A DNA stretch of 64,000 nucleotides from Curtobacterium salicis (GTDB lineage Bacteria; Actinomycetota; Actinomycetes; Actinomycetales; Microbacteriaceae): assembly GCF_011759505.1 (NCBI RefSeq), contig NZ_JAAOYO010000003.1, positions 248,001 to 312,000 of the forward strand, in the 5' to 3' direction. A program made the position numbers and the translations under genes. Shown piece after piece: positions 35,810 through 51,583 of the stretch. Numbering within the stretch: the first letter of the stretch is position 1; every line of letters begins with the position of its first letter. The notes under the pieces are model-generated. The model was not told the DNA's origin, searched no databases, and was given only the letters and a program-made list of their open reading frames with translations.

Positions 35810-37033
35810 TCAGTGCACGAGTGATGTGATCTGGAAGATCGGCAGGTACAGCGCGATGATCATGCCGCCGACCACGACACCGAGGAACGCGATGAGGAGT
35901 GGTTCGATCAGCGAGGTCAGCGCCTCGGTGGTGGATTCCACTTCCGAGTCGTAGAACACGGCGATCTTCTCGAGCATGGTCTCCAGCGATCCGGCGTCTT
36001 CACCGACCGCGACCATCTGCGCCACCATCGTCGGGAACACTTTCTCCTGCGCCAGGGGTTCGGCGATGGATTCGCCTTTCCGCACGCTTTCGGAAACGCG
36101 GTCGAGGGCTTTCTGCACGACGAAGTTGTTCGACACTTCGCCGACGATCTTCAATGCCTGCAGAATGGGCACGCCGGCCCCGATCATGTTCGAGAAGTTC
36201 CGCGCGAACCGCGCGATGACGATCTTCTTCGTCAATGAACCGAAGATCGGCAGACGCAGCATGATCGGATCACGGAATGCGCGGAAACGATCGGTGTTCT
36301 TGTTCGCCCGGTACCAGAACCACCCGACGGCGATGACGACGGCGAGGACCGGCGCTCCCCATCGCATCGCGTGCGACAGCTGCACCAGGATCATCGTCGG
36401 CAGCGGCAGCTGCCCGCCGAGGCTCGAGAACATGTCCTGGAAGATCGGCACGATGAAGACGAGCATGATCACGACGGATGCCAGCGACATGCAGAGCACC
36501 ACGACCGGGTAGGTCATCGCCGACTTGATCGTCGACCGGAGCTTGTGCTCCTTCTCGAAGTTCGTCGCGATCGAGTCCATGGCCTGGTCGAGGAACCCGC
36601 CGGTCTCGCCCGCGCGGATCATGTTGATCATGATCGGCGGGAAGTCGACCGGGTACTTGCCGACGGCGTCGGAGAACGAGACGCCCTGCTCGACCTCGTC
36701 GCGCACCTTGCCCAGGATGTCCTTGAGCTTCTTGTTCTCGGTCTGGTCGGCCAGGATCGACAAGGCGCGCAGCAACGACAGCCCGGACGACAACATCGTC
36801 GAGGCCTGCCGCGACATGATCGCCAGGTCCTTGAGCCCCACGCCCTTCTCGAAGCCCGGGATCTTGATCTCGGTCTGCAGCCCGGTGCCGGCCTTCGCCT
36901 CGGTGATGGCGATCGGTGAGACGCCCATGCCGCGGAGACGCTGGACGACGGCACCTTCCGAGGCGGCGTCGACCCGGCCCTTGACGAGTTTGCCGGCGCC
37001 GTCGCGGCCGCGGTAGTCGAATGCGAGGGACAT
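35810..37033 (-). CDS. pilC: Type IV pilus inner-membrane platform protein PilC
   Basis: PilC (407 residues) is the membrane platform on which the motor ATPases work. Two T2SF domains are visible (about 70-195 and 275-395), each with membrane spans. The conserved blocks are FSDAVGKYPVDFPPIMINMIRAGETGGFLDQAM and VAVGEDAGSLETMLEKIAVFYDSEVE. The start ATG overlaps the pilT stop by one base (TGATG), indicating coupled synthesis with the motor. Confidence 0.94.
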   Translation of the reverse strand: MSLAFDYRGRDGAGKLVKGRVDAASEGAVVQRLRGMGVSPIAITEAKAGTGLQTEIKIPGFEKGVGLKDLAIMSRQASTMLSSGLSLLRALSILADQTENKKLKDILGKVRDEVEQGVSFSDAVGKYPVDFPPIMINMIRAGETGGFLDQAMDSIATNFEKEHKLRSTIKSAMTYPVVVLCMSLASVVIMLVFIVPIFQDMFSSLGGQLPLPTMILVQLSHAMRWGAPVLAVVIAVGWFWYRANKNTDRFRAFRDPIMLRLPIFGSLTKKIVIARFARNFSNMIGAGVPILQALKIVGEVSNNFVVQKALDRVSESVRKGESIAEPLAQEKVFPTMVAQMVAVGEDAGSLETMLEKIAVFYDSEVESTTEALTSLIEPLLIAFLGVVVGGMIIALYLPIFQITSLVH

Positions 37034-38640
37034 CAGTAGCCTCCGGAGAACTTGTCGCCGAAGTCGATCCCGCTCGCGGCGATGGCGTCGGCGGAGGCGT
37101 CGGACGGCGACTCGACACGCTGGACGAGCCGGTCGAAGCCCTCGAGGTCGTGCACCTTCTCGAGTGCCGCCTTGCGGGTGATGGTGCCGACGTTGACGAG
37201 TTCGGCCAGGTCCTGGTCCATCGTGTGCATCCCCGAGTCGCGCCCGGCCTGCATGGCCGAGGTGATCTGGTACGTCTTGCCCTCGCGGATGAGGTTGCCG
37301 ATGGCGGGCGTGGTCTTCATGATCTCGGTCGACACGATCCGTCCGGTGCCGTTGGCCTTGGGGACGAGCGTCTGGCAGACGACGCCTTCGAGGGTGGCGG
37401 CGAGCTGCGTACGGATCTGTCCCTGCTGGTGCGGCGGGAACACGTCGATGACACGGTCGATCGTGCCGGGCGCGCTCTGCGTGTGCAGGGTGGCGAAGAC
37501 CAGGTGGCCGGTCTCGGCGGCGGTCAGGGCGACGGAGATCGTCTCGAGGTCGCGGAGCTCACCGATGAGGATGACGTCGGGGTCCTGGCGCAGCACGTGC
37601 TTCAGCGCTCGGGCGAACGAGTGTGTGTCCGCGCCCACCTCACGCTGGTTGATGATCGCCTTCTTGTGCTCGTGCATGAACTCGATCGGGTCCTCGACCG
37701 TCACGATGTGGTCAGCCCGGGTCTCGTTGACCAGGTCGATCAGCGCGGCCAGGGTGGTCGACTTGCCGGAACCGGTGGGTCCGGTGACGAGCACGAGGCC
37801 GCGCGGCAGCTTGGCGAAGTCCCCCACGTACTCCGGGATGCCGAGCTGCTTGAGGGTCTTGATCTTCGTGGGGATGATGCGGAAGGCGGCGCCCCAGTTG
37901 CCGCGCTGCTGGTAGTAGTTCACGCGGAAGCGGAACTCCGGCGACAGCGAGTACGCGAAGTCGAGTTCCTGCTCCTGGTCGAACTGGGCGGCCTGCTCGA
38001 CGGACATGAGCGTCTTGAGTGCGGCGATGACCTTGTTGCGCGCCCACGGACCTCCCGGCACGGCGGGCCGGAGCGAGCCGTCGACGCGGACGGTGGGCGG
38101 CGCGTCGGCAGTGACGTGCAGGTCGGACGCACCCTGGTAGACGACCTGCGCCAGCGCGGTGACGAGGTCGGCGTCCGCGTCCTCGCGCGCGTGGCGCGTG
38201 AAGTTGATCTCGGCGCTGCCGGTCGGGGCGGCCATCCGGATCGTCGGGGCGGCCGCCGGGAGGCTCGTGGTCGCGACCGCAGGCGGCACCGGCAGCCGTT
38301 CGGTCGCCTCGTAGCCGTAGCTCGCCGTCGAGGGCGGGACCGCGGCCGGCGGGGTGGCCGGCACGGCCTGCGGCTGCGCGACCGGGACGGCGACGGGCGC
38401 ACCGCTCGGCGTCGGCCACCCGGCGAGGTCGTCGCTGAGGTCGTAGACCGGCACGGCGGGCAGGGACGGCGTGGCCCGGGGGACGCCGGTCGCGGACGGA
38501 GCCGTCACCGGGGGCTGCTGCGCGGCCTGGGCGAGGCGCGCGGCACGGCGGCCGCCGACCTCTTGTCCGGGGCTGCCGGGGTGCCAGCCGGCGACGGGTT
38601 CGTCACCGGCGGGGGTCAGGTCGTACACGGAGTCGGTCAT
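37033..38640 (-). CDS. pilT: Type IV pilus retraction ATPase PilT with long N-terminal extension
   Basis: PilT is a hexameric ATPase that pulls pili back. Walker A GPTGSGKST is at 287-295, the Walker B/Asp region PDVILIGELRD at 354-364, the His box HLVFATLHTQ at 379-388, and the PilT-specific AIGNLIRE (AIRNLIRE-type) at 446-453. The ATPase starts near residue 147. Before it lie about 145 Pro/Ala/Val-rich residues with the motif VYDL...AGW.P twice (5-20 and 65-77). The total is 535 residues against about 345 normally. The ATG at 38640 has an AGGGGGAC site. It follows pilB by 16 bases. Confidence 0.93.
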   Translation of the reverse strand: MTDSVYDLTPAGDEPVAGWHPGSPGQEVGGRRAARLAQAAQQPPVTAPSATGVPRATPSLPAVPVYDLSDDLAGWPTPSGAPVAVPVAQPQAVPATPPAAVPPSTASYGYEATERLPVPPAVATTSLPAAAPTIRMAAPTGSAEINFTRHAREDADADLVTALAQVVYQGASDLHVTADAPPTVRVDGSLRPAVPGGPWARNKVIAALKTLMSVEQAAQFDQEQELDFAYSLSPEFRFRVNYYQQRGNWGAAFRIIPTKIKTLKQLGIPEYVGDFAKLPRGLVLVTGPTGSGKSTTLAALIDLVNETRADHIVTVEDPIEFMHEHKKAIINQREVGADTHSFARALKHVLRQDPDVILIGELRDLETISVALTAAETGHLVFATLHTQSAPGTIDRVIDVFPPHQQGQIRTQLAATLEGVVCQTLVPKANGTGRIVSTEIMKTTPAIGNLIREGKTYQITSAMQAGRDSGMHTMDQDLAELVNVGTITRKAALEKVHDLEGFDRLVQRVESPSDASADAIAASGIDFGDKFSGGY

Positions 38641-38656
38641 GTGTTCGTCCCCCTGG

Positions 38657-40324
38657 CTACGCGACCACGCGCAGGATCTCGTCGACGCTCGTGAGCCCGA
38701 GCTTGACCTTCTCCCACCCGTCCATGCGGAGGGTGAGCATGCCCTGCTCCTGGGCGACACGGCTGATCTCGGCGCTCGAGGCGCGGGACACCGCGAGGCG
38801 CTCGATCTCCTCGGTCACGGTCATGACCTCGTGCAGGGCGATGCGTCCGCGGTACCCGGTGTTCGAGCAGACGGAGCAGCCGATCGGGGCGAAGAAGTCC
38901 GGGACGGCGGCGTCGGCGCTGTCGAGGAAGCCCAGGGCGTGCAGCTGCTCGGCCTCGTAGAACGCGGGGGCCTTGCACCGGTCGCAGAGCTTGCGGGCGA
39001 GACGCTGCGCGACGACGCAGTCGAGTGCGGACCCGACGAGGAACGGTTCGATGTCCATCTCGGTGAGCCGGGTGATGGCCGACGGGGCGTCGTTCGTGTG
39101 CAGGGTGGAGAGCACGAGGTGGCCGGTCAGCGACGCCTCGATCGCGATCTGCGCGGTCTCGTGGTCACGGATCTCACCGAGCAGGACGACGTCGGGGTCG
39201 GAACGCAGGATGCTGCGGAGCGCCGAGGCGAAGGTCAGGCCGGCCTTCGGGTTGACCTGGACCTGGTTGACACCGGCCATCCGGTACTCGACCGGGTCCT
39301 CGACCGTGATGACGTTGATCTCGGGCTTCGCGACGGCGTTGAGCGTCGTGTAGAGCGTGGTCGACTTGCCGGAGCCCGTCGGACCGGTGACCAGGATCAT
39401 GCCGTAGGGCTTCGAGTAGGAGCGCTGGTAGGCGGCGGCGTTCCGGTCGAGCAGGTTGAGGTCCTTGAGGGTCAACGACGTGTTCGTGTTGTCGAGGATC
39501 CGCATGACGACCTTCTCGCCCCACACCGTCGGCAGCGTGGCCACACGCAGGTCGATCTGGCGGCCGCCGTGCCGGACGGACATGCGGCCGTCCTGGGGCT
39601 TCCGGCGCTCGGCGATGTCGATGTCGCTCATGATCTTGAGCCGGCTGATGACACCGTTCTGGATGTTCTTCGGCGCCGGGGTCATCTCGTGCAGGACACC
39701 GTCGATGCGGTATCGGACACGGACCTCGTGCTCGCCGGGCTCGATGTGGATGTCGGACGCGTGGTCCTGGATCGCCTGCGAGACGAGCAGGTTGACGAAC
39801 CGCACGATCGGGACGTCGTCGAGGGACCCGTCGCCGATGTCGGCCTGCTGCTCGGTCGTGCGCGCTTCTTCTTCGAGCGACGAGGTCAGGTCGTTGAGCT
39901 CGTCGTCGGCGCGGAGGTAGCGGTCGAAGGCTGCCAGCAGATCGCGTTCGTCGACCTGCAGCGGCTTGATCGGGCGACCGGACGCGGCGCGGGCGTCGTC
40001 GATCGCCAGGACGTTCGCCGGGTTGACCATCGCGAGCACCAGCGTCTCGCCCTCGAACCCGATGCCCAGCACCGAGTGCCGTCGGCACAGGGGCGCCGGC
40101 AGGACCGAGACGGCGGTGCCGTCGACCGGGTAGTCGGTCAGCGGGACCGTCTTGGAGTTGTGCGACGCCGCTCGCGCGGTGATGTACTGCGCCTCGCTCA
40201 CGACGCCTTGCTCGACGAGGGAGCGGATCGCGTGCTCGTCGACGTCCTCGTGGCCCGTCATCGCGTCGAGGTACTCGATCGGGAGGGCGCCGTTGAGGAT
40301 GAGGATCTCGGACAGGGTTGCCAT
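38657..40324 (-). CDS. pilB: Type IV pilus extension ATPase PilB (GspE family)
   Basis: PilB powers pilus extension. The 555-residue protein has an N-terminal MshEN/GspE_N domain (about 1-140), Walker A GPTGSGKST at 314-322, the Asp box DPVEYRMAG, Walker B PDVVLLGEIRD at 377-387, the His box HLVLSTLHTN at 402-411 and the zinc tetracysteine Cys447, Cys450, Cys483, Cys486 that marks PilB/GspE rather than PilT. The ATG at 40324 has a strong AAGGAGGTG site. It is the first gene of the pilus cluster. Confidence 0.95.
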   Translation of the reverse strand: MATLSEILILNGALPIEYLDAMTGHEDVDEHAIRSLVEQGVVSEAQYITARAASHNSKTVPLTDYPVDGTAVSVLPAPLCRRHSVLGIGFEGETLVLAMVNPANVLAIDDARAASGRPIKPLQVDERDLLAAFDRYLRADDELNDLTSSLEEEARTTEQQADIGDGSLDDVPIVRFVNLLVSQAIQDHASDIHIEPGEHEVRVRYRIDGVLHEMTPAPKNIQNGVISRLKIMSDIDIAERRKPQDGRMSVRHGGRQIDLRVATLPTVWGEKVVMRILDNTNTSLTLKDLNLLDRNAAAYQRSYSKPYGMILVTGPTGSGKSTTLYTTLNAVAKPEINVITVEDPVEYRMAGVNQVQVNPKAGLTFASALRSILRSDPDVVLLGEIRDHETAQIAIEASLTGHLVLSTLHTNDAPSAITRLTEMDIEPFLVGSALDCVVAQRLARKLCDRCKAPAFYEAEQLHALGFLDSADAAVPDFFAPIGCSVCSNTGYRGRIALHEVMTVTEEIERLAVSRASSAEISRVAQEQGMLTLRMDGWEKVKLGLTSVDEILRVVA

Positions 40325-40481
40325 GTGCCCTGCACCTCCTTGCTTGCGCGCGCGACGGAGCGGCGTGGTTCGGGGGCGCCGCCAGGGTTGCGGCGCTGGA
40401 CCACGGTACGTCCGAGGTGCTCGCTCGGAGCAGTCCCAGAAGGAGGGGGCGGAGCGGTCCTGCCTGGACCCAGAACAGGGG

Positions 40482-40493
40482 TACCGATCGGTA
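40482..40493. promoter_or_regulatory. 12-bp perfect palindrome upstream of pilB
   Basis: TACCGATCGGTA lies 158 bases upstream of the pilB start, in the 189-base gap after the GNAT gene. It looks like a dimeric repressor site, but no -10/-35 pair could be placed beside it. Confidence 0.35.
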
Positions 40494-40513
40494 TCGAGAT
40501 CCCCGCGACCGCC

Positions 40514-41542
40514 CTAGAGCGCCATCGAGGCCGTGATCGTGGCGGTCCCGCCGACGAAGCCGAGGCGCTCGTAGAGCGCGACCGCACCACTGGGGTTCTC
40601 GGCGTCGACCTCGAGGGACGCCGCGGACAGGCCGGCGTCCCGCACGGCGTCGAGCGTCGCACCGACCACCAGTGGCGCGAGGGCACGCCCGCGGGCACGA
40701 CGGACGACCCCGACCCAGTGGAGGTAACCGAAGCTCCGGCCACGCGTACCGAAGGCAGCGGGGTCGGACTCGACCACGGTGAACGCGAGGACGTCCCCAC
40801 GCTCGTCGACGACCACCCGTGACAGGTCGAGTCGGCTCTTCTCCGCGGTGAGGTACGCACGCCAGTCGGCTTCCACCATGGGCTGCGAGCCCCAGTGGTC
40901 GCGGAAGGAGTCGTTCTTGGCCGCCCGCATCGGCTCGATGTCGTCGGTCGTGGCAGCGCGCAGCTCGAGGCCCGCAGGGAGCGTCGGCAGCGGCTCTCGA
41001 CGGGGAGCGTCGTCGTCGAGCACGACCTGCATGTCGACCCACGTCCGCACGGGGTGCAGGCCGGCGCGGGCAGCGAGCGCGAGCGCGGACGAGCCCTGCG
41101 GCGCGGTGAGGTCGACCGCACCGGGCAGGTCGAGGTCGACACCCGCGAGGTGCTGTCGCGCGCGATCGGTCTGCCATGCGAGCATCCGTCGGCCGATCCC
41201 CTGTCCGCGGGACGCGGGGCGGACCGAGCCACCCAGCAGGATCCGGGCAGCGGTGTCGCGGGTCGGGACGGGGATGACGATGGCGTAGGCGTGCACATGC
41301 CCATCAGCATCGATCCCGACGACGGTGTCCCGAGCCGGATCCAGTCCTTCTGTGGACAGCCGGTGCGCGAAGTCCTCTGTGGAGGGATGCGCGAGGGGCT
41401 CGTCGACCGCAGCGGACTCGAGCGCGATGCCGTGCACCTCCGGCAGGTCAGCCATCGTGGCCGGTCGGAAGGTGAGCCCGCCGACCGGGACGGGGAGGTC
41501 GAGGTGAGCCGGAGCCGTCACCCGTTCGCGCAGCGTCGCCAT
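40514..41542 (-). CDS. Acetyltransferase with two GNAT domains
   Basis: The protein (342 residues) has two GNAT folds. The first (about 15-165) has the acetyl-CoA loop VRPASRGQGIGRRML. The second (about 180-340) has the degenerate VRRARGRALAPLVV and a DAENPSGAVALYERLGF end. This layout resembles the mycothiol synthase family, but the acceptor cannot be told from sequence. The frame is open to 41590. The ATG at 41542 has no ribosome binding site and a CATGCT six bases upstream, consistent with leaderless expression. A GTG at 41548 is an alternative. Confidence 0.8.
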   Translation of the reverse strand: MATLRERVTAPAHLDLPVPVGGLTFRPATMADLPEVHGIALESAAVDEPLAHPSTEDFAHRLSTEGLDPARDTVVGIDADGHVHAYAIVIPVPTRDTAARILLGGSVRPASRGQGIGRRMLAWQTDRARQHLAGVDLDLPGAVDLTAPQGSSALALAARAGLHPVRTWVDMQVVLDDDAPRREPLPTLPAGLELRAATTDDIEPMRAAKNDSFRDHWGSQPMVEADWRAYLTAEKSRLDLSRVVVDERGDVLAFTVVESDPAAFGTRGRSFGYLHWVGVVRRARGRALAPLVVGATLDAVRDAGLSAASLEVDAENPSGAVALYERLGFVGGTATITASMAL

Positions 41543-41598
41543 CCTCACAGCATGCCCTACCCCTCGACGCGTCGGGCACCGACGGACCATGATGGGGC

Positions 41599-41997
41599 AT
41601 GGACATCACGAGCGTGACCGTGGGGTTGCCCGTCACCGACCTGGAGGCCTCCTGCCTCTGGTACGGCGCGGTGTTCGAACGTGTCGAGCCGGACCTCGAG
41701 CCCACCGAGGGCGTCGCCGAGTACGAGGTCGGCGGCATCTGGATCCAGCTCCTCGAGGACCCGGACGCGGACGACAACCCGGTCATCGTCCGCTTCGGCG
41801 TCGACGACGTCGCCGCACAACACCAGCGCATCGCCGCGCTCGGCATCGACGTCGGCCCGATCGAGTGCGTCGACGGAGCCGTCGACTGGTTCGACGCCCG
41901 CGATCCCGACGGCAACGTCCTCAGCCTCTACTCGCTCGCCGACGAGAGCGGCCACGGTTCCGGCGGTCGCGACAGCGATGCCGGTCGCTCGGTCTAG
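41599..41997 (+). CDS. VOC (glyoxalase/bleomycin-resistance) fold protein
   Basis: This 132-residue protein has the paired beta-alpha-beta-beta-beta units of the VOC fold: ITSVTVGLPVTDLEASCLWYGAVF at the start and WFDARDPDGNVLSLYS at the end. The role cannot be set from sequence: lyase, dioxygenase or binding protein are all possible. The gene diverges from the GNAT gene, with only 56 bases between the start codons. A CATGAT lies five bases before its ATG. The last 18 residues are a Gly/Ser/Asp-rich tail. Confidence 0.85.
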   Translation: MDITSVTVGLPVTDLEASCLWYGAVFERVEPDLEPTEGVAEYEVGGIWIQLLEDPDADDNPVIVRFGVDDVAAQHQRIAALGIDVGPIECVDGAVDWFDARDPDGNVLSLYSLADESGHGSGGRDSDAGRSV

Positions 41998-42100
41998 GAC
42001 CCGACCGGATCCGGGCGGGAGGCGCGCGGCGGGCCCGCCCCGCGCCTCCCGTCTGCCACCCGTCGCGCCGGCGCAGCAACGCAGGCGGGCGCAGCAACGA

Positions 42101-42138
42101 AGGAGGGCCCCGCATCCGACTGGATGCGGGGCCCTCCT
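42101..42138. terminator. Two-way terminator between the VOC gene and rpoC
   Basis: A perfect 17-bp GC-rich stem (42101-42117 with 42122-42138) has a 4-base loop. It lies 16 bases after the rpoC stop and also downstream of the converging VOC gene. Confidence 0.88.
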
Positions 42139-42154
42139 CAGGGACTCACTCGGT

Positions 42155-46036
<3,882 letters not shown>

Positions 46037-46080
46037 TGTTCTTCTCTCTTGCTGGTTCGAAACGTGTTCAGCGGGCGGGA

Positions 46081-49569
<3,489 letters not shown>

Positions 49570-49844
49570 GGGTGTGACCTCCGGTAGGCCCCGTCGGGCC
49601 GACACTGACGAAGCAGTGTGTAGGTGAGTGGATTGATCGCTCGGCGCAACCCGGTGATCAGGACACGAGTACGGTGAGCTCCGGGTCCGGAGCCGCGTGT
49701 GGGATGATCGGTGAGCGGGTCCCGCCGCCATATACGGGACCGGCATCACCAGGCGTGTTCAGCGAAGCACCTGCTGAGAGGCGTCTTCGTGGAACTCGGT
49801 CGACCGCAATATGACGACTCGGATGCCAGGGAGCGCGAACTGTC

Positions 49845-49874
49845 ATCATAGGTGGCTCGACAGTGCGCTGTCCA
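49845..49874 (-). promoter_or_regulatory. Promoter of rpoBC
   Basis: On the minus strand TGGACA (49869-49874) and TATGAT (49845-49850) are 18 bases apart. Both match the sigma-70 consensus at five of six positions. The start would be near 49838. Confidence 0.72.
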
Positions 49875-49883
49875 GTCCCTGGC

Positions 49884-49913
49884 TTGACCGAGATCGAGTC
49901 CGACGTGTATAAG
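49884..49913 (+). promoter_or_regulatory. Rightward sigma-70-like promoter with no sense gene
   Basis: TTGACC (49884-49889) and TATAAG (49908-49913) are 18 bases apart on the plus strand. Downstream on this strand there is no plausible gene until 53487, and the next annotated gene (49930-50514) is on the other strand. It may make an antisense or regulatory RNA, or be chance. Confidence 0.45.
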
Positions 49914-49929
49914 CCCCGGACGACCGGTC

Positions 49930-50514
49930 TCATTCCCCGGCGGGAGCCACAGCAGCACCGACGAGCGCCCGCACCGCCTCGTCCGGCCGGTCGCTCCGCA
50001 CGAACGTCGTCCGTCCCGACACGTCGGTGATCTCCACGCCCGGCCCCGGCGTGAGCACGAGCGCGCGGCGTCGACGACCGATCCGCAGCCCGATGCCGCC
50101 GTAGGTCCGGGCGTCCGCCTCGGTCACCCGGACGGCCGTGATGGCCCGACGGGCGATGCGTCGCGGCGGCAGCGGGCGGAAGTGCAGGACGACGGCGTCC
50201 TCGGTGACCGTCAGGCCGGCCCGGGCGGCGAGCGCCAGGACACCCACGACGACCGCGACGAGTCCGGGGATGACCAGCGCCGACTCCGGCGCGTCCCCCG
50301 GCCAGCCCAGGACGGCGGCGGTGAGCGCCAGTCCGGCGGCCAGCGAGGCCCCGCCGACGACGCGCATCCAGAGCGGTGCGCCCTGGCGGTCCTCGACGAG
50401 CGGACGGGAGGGACGGCCCGACCCCGTCGCGCTCCGCACCGGGGCCGCGGCGTGGGTCAGGGACCGACCCGGCCGGCTCGGTCGGACGGGGACGGACATG
50501 GTGTCGGCGGTCAT
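49930..50514 (-). CDS. Membrane protein with PH-like domain, unknown function
   Basis: The 194-residue protein has two adjacent membrane spans (about 55-72 and 77-97) followed by a beta-rich cytosolic domain (about 100-190: GLTVTEDAVVLHFRPLPPRRIARRAITAVRV) resembling bacterial PH domains. The ATG at 50514 has GGAG eight bases upstream. The frame stays open to 50874, but the upstream part looks like non-coding low-complexity sequence. It follows the response regulator gene after a 418-base gap. Confidence 0.75.
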   Translation of the reverse strand: MTADTMSVPVRPSRPGRSLTHAAAPVRSATGSGRPSRPLVEDRQGAPLWMRVVGGASLAAGLALTAAVLGWPGDAPESALVIPGLVAVVVGVLALAARAGLTVTEDAVVLHFRPLPPRRIARRAITAVRVTEADARTYGGIGLRIGRRRRALVLTPGPGVEITDVSGRTTFVRSDRPDEAVRALVGAAVAPAGE

Positions 50515-50932
50515 GGGGTGCTCCTTCGGGCGCGGGCCCGGACGTCGTGCAGCGGTGCCGGTCGCGACGGTGCCGGTCGCGACCGCGCTGATCACGTCCG
50601 CGCTGGTCACGACCGGGCTGGTCGCAGTGGTTCGGGTGGACGCGGAGCACGTCGTCGAGACCCGCGACGGGAGCGGGGCTCGTCGTCGGGCAGGCGTCCG
50701 GGGCGGACCCGGCCGGCACGTGCGCGACTGCCGGGGAGGCGGTCGACGACGTGGTCCGGGTGGGACCGGGACGACGGGCACGACCGGACGGTGGGGATCC
50801 GCGGTCGCGTCGCTCGTCGTCGCGAGGACCCGTCGACGGTACGTCGCGTGGCTTGGCGTCTCCTGTTGATCCATGCAGAAGCATCGATGACGCGGGCCGC
50901 GGCGGACCAGGACCCTCGGCGGATCAGGACCC
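50515..50932. other. 418-base gap with tandem repeats
   Basis: No gene is supported here. The open frame running into the PH-like protein from 50874 has an Arg/Thr/Pro composition and no start with a good site. The gap contains two sets of short direct repeats (50559-50629 and 50901-50934). Confidence 0.5.
50559..50629. repeat. Degenerate 15-bp tandem repeat, about 4.7 copies
   Basis: Units start at 50559, 50574, 50589, 50604 and 50619 and follow the pattern yGGTCrCGACCGsGC with one to four changes. It lies 45 bases upstream of the PH-like protein start. Confidence 0.65.
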
Positions 50933-50934
50933 TC
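50901..50934. repeat. 17-bp direct duplication at the end of the response regulator gene
   Basis: Units 50901-50917 and 50918-50934 differ at one base. The duplication reaches into the stop codon of the response regulator (50933-50935). Confidence 0.75.
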
Positions 50935-51583
50935 AGCGCAGGACGCGCGCGACCGCCGCTGCCCGGGTGCGGACCCCGAGCTTCGTGAAGACCTGGTTGA
51001 CGTACGACTTCACCGTCGGCACGGTCAGGAACAGCTCGGCGGCGATCTCCGGGTTCGTGCGTCCCTCGGCGATGCGCGTCAGCACGTCGGCCTCACGCGG
51101 GGTCAACTCCGGGAACCGCAGCCGGACCTCGGGGGCAGCACCGGCAGCACCAGCACCAGCACCAGCTGCGAGCCGCGCCAGCACCGTCGCCCCCACGGTC
51201 GCGTCGAACGTGGTCTGCCCCGAGGCGACCGCCCGGATCGCGGTGGCGATCTCCGCGCGACCGGCGTCCTTCGTCAGGTACCCCCGGGCACCGGCGGCGA
51301 GTGCGGTGAGGATCGAGTCGTCGTCCGCGTAGGTCGTCAGCACGAGGACCGCGACCCCCGGGTGCTCCGCGGTGATCCGCCCGGTCGCCGCGGCGCCGTC
51401 GAGGACGGGCATCCGGAGGTCCATGAGCACGACGTCCGGTGTCAGCGCCGCGACCGCGGTCACGGCGGCCGCGCCGTCCTCGGCTTCGCCCACGACCTGC
51501 AGGTCGTCGACGAGGGAGAGCACCGTCACGAGCCCGTCGCGGACGATCGCCTGGTCGTCGACCACCAGGACCCGGATCGTCAC
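50933..51583 (-). CDS. NarL/LuxR-family response regulator
   Basis: This 216-residue regulator has a receiver domain (1-120) with acidic pocket Asp9-Asp10, phospho-acceptor Asp55 (VVLMDLRMP) and Lys105. An Ala/Gly linker (about 140-152) leads to a LuxR-type helix-turn-helix (ELTPREADVLTRIAEGRTNPEIAAELFLTVPTVKSYVNQVFTKLGV). The GTG at 51583 overlaps the kinase gene stop by four bases (GTGA). It is the DNA-binding output of the kinase encoded next to it; the target genes are unknown. Confidence 0.94.
   Translation of the reverse strand: MTIRVLVVDDQAIVRDGLVTVLSLVDDLQVVGEAEDGAAAVTAVAALTPDVVLMDLRMPVLDGAAATGRITAEHPGVAVLVLTTYADDDSILTALAAGARGYLTKDAGRAEIATAIRAVASGQTTFDATVGATVLARLAAGAGAGAAGAAPEVRLRFPELTPREADVLTRIAEGRTNPEIAAELFLTVPTVKSYVNQVFTKLGVRTRAAAVARVLR

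Larger units (their letters stand above)
49570..49929. other. 360-base rpoB leader and control region
   Basis: This gap holds the rpoBC promoter, a second sigma-70-like element pointing the other way and a long rpoB leader. AT-rich hexamers also occur on the minus strand near 49730 (TATATG) and 49808 (CATATT), so more than one rpoB start is possible. No small gene is supported. Confidence 0.6.

Noticed and set aside
42071-42099. Repeat of a 10-base word downstream of the VOC gene as a functional site
   Set aside because: It is only two imperfect copies, next to a strong terminator, with nothing to suggest a role.
50515-50874. N-terminal extension of the PH-like protein
   Set aside because: The frame is open, but the residues are Arg/Thr/Pro-rich, contain the 15-bp tandem repeat, and the ATG at 50514 has a proper SD site.
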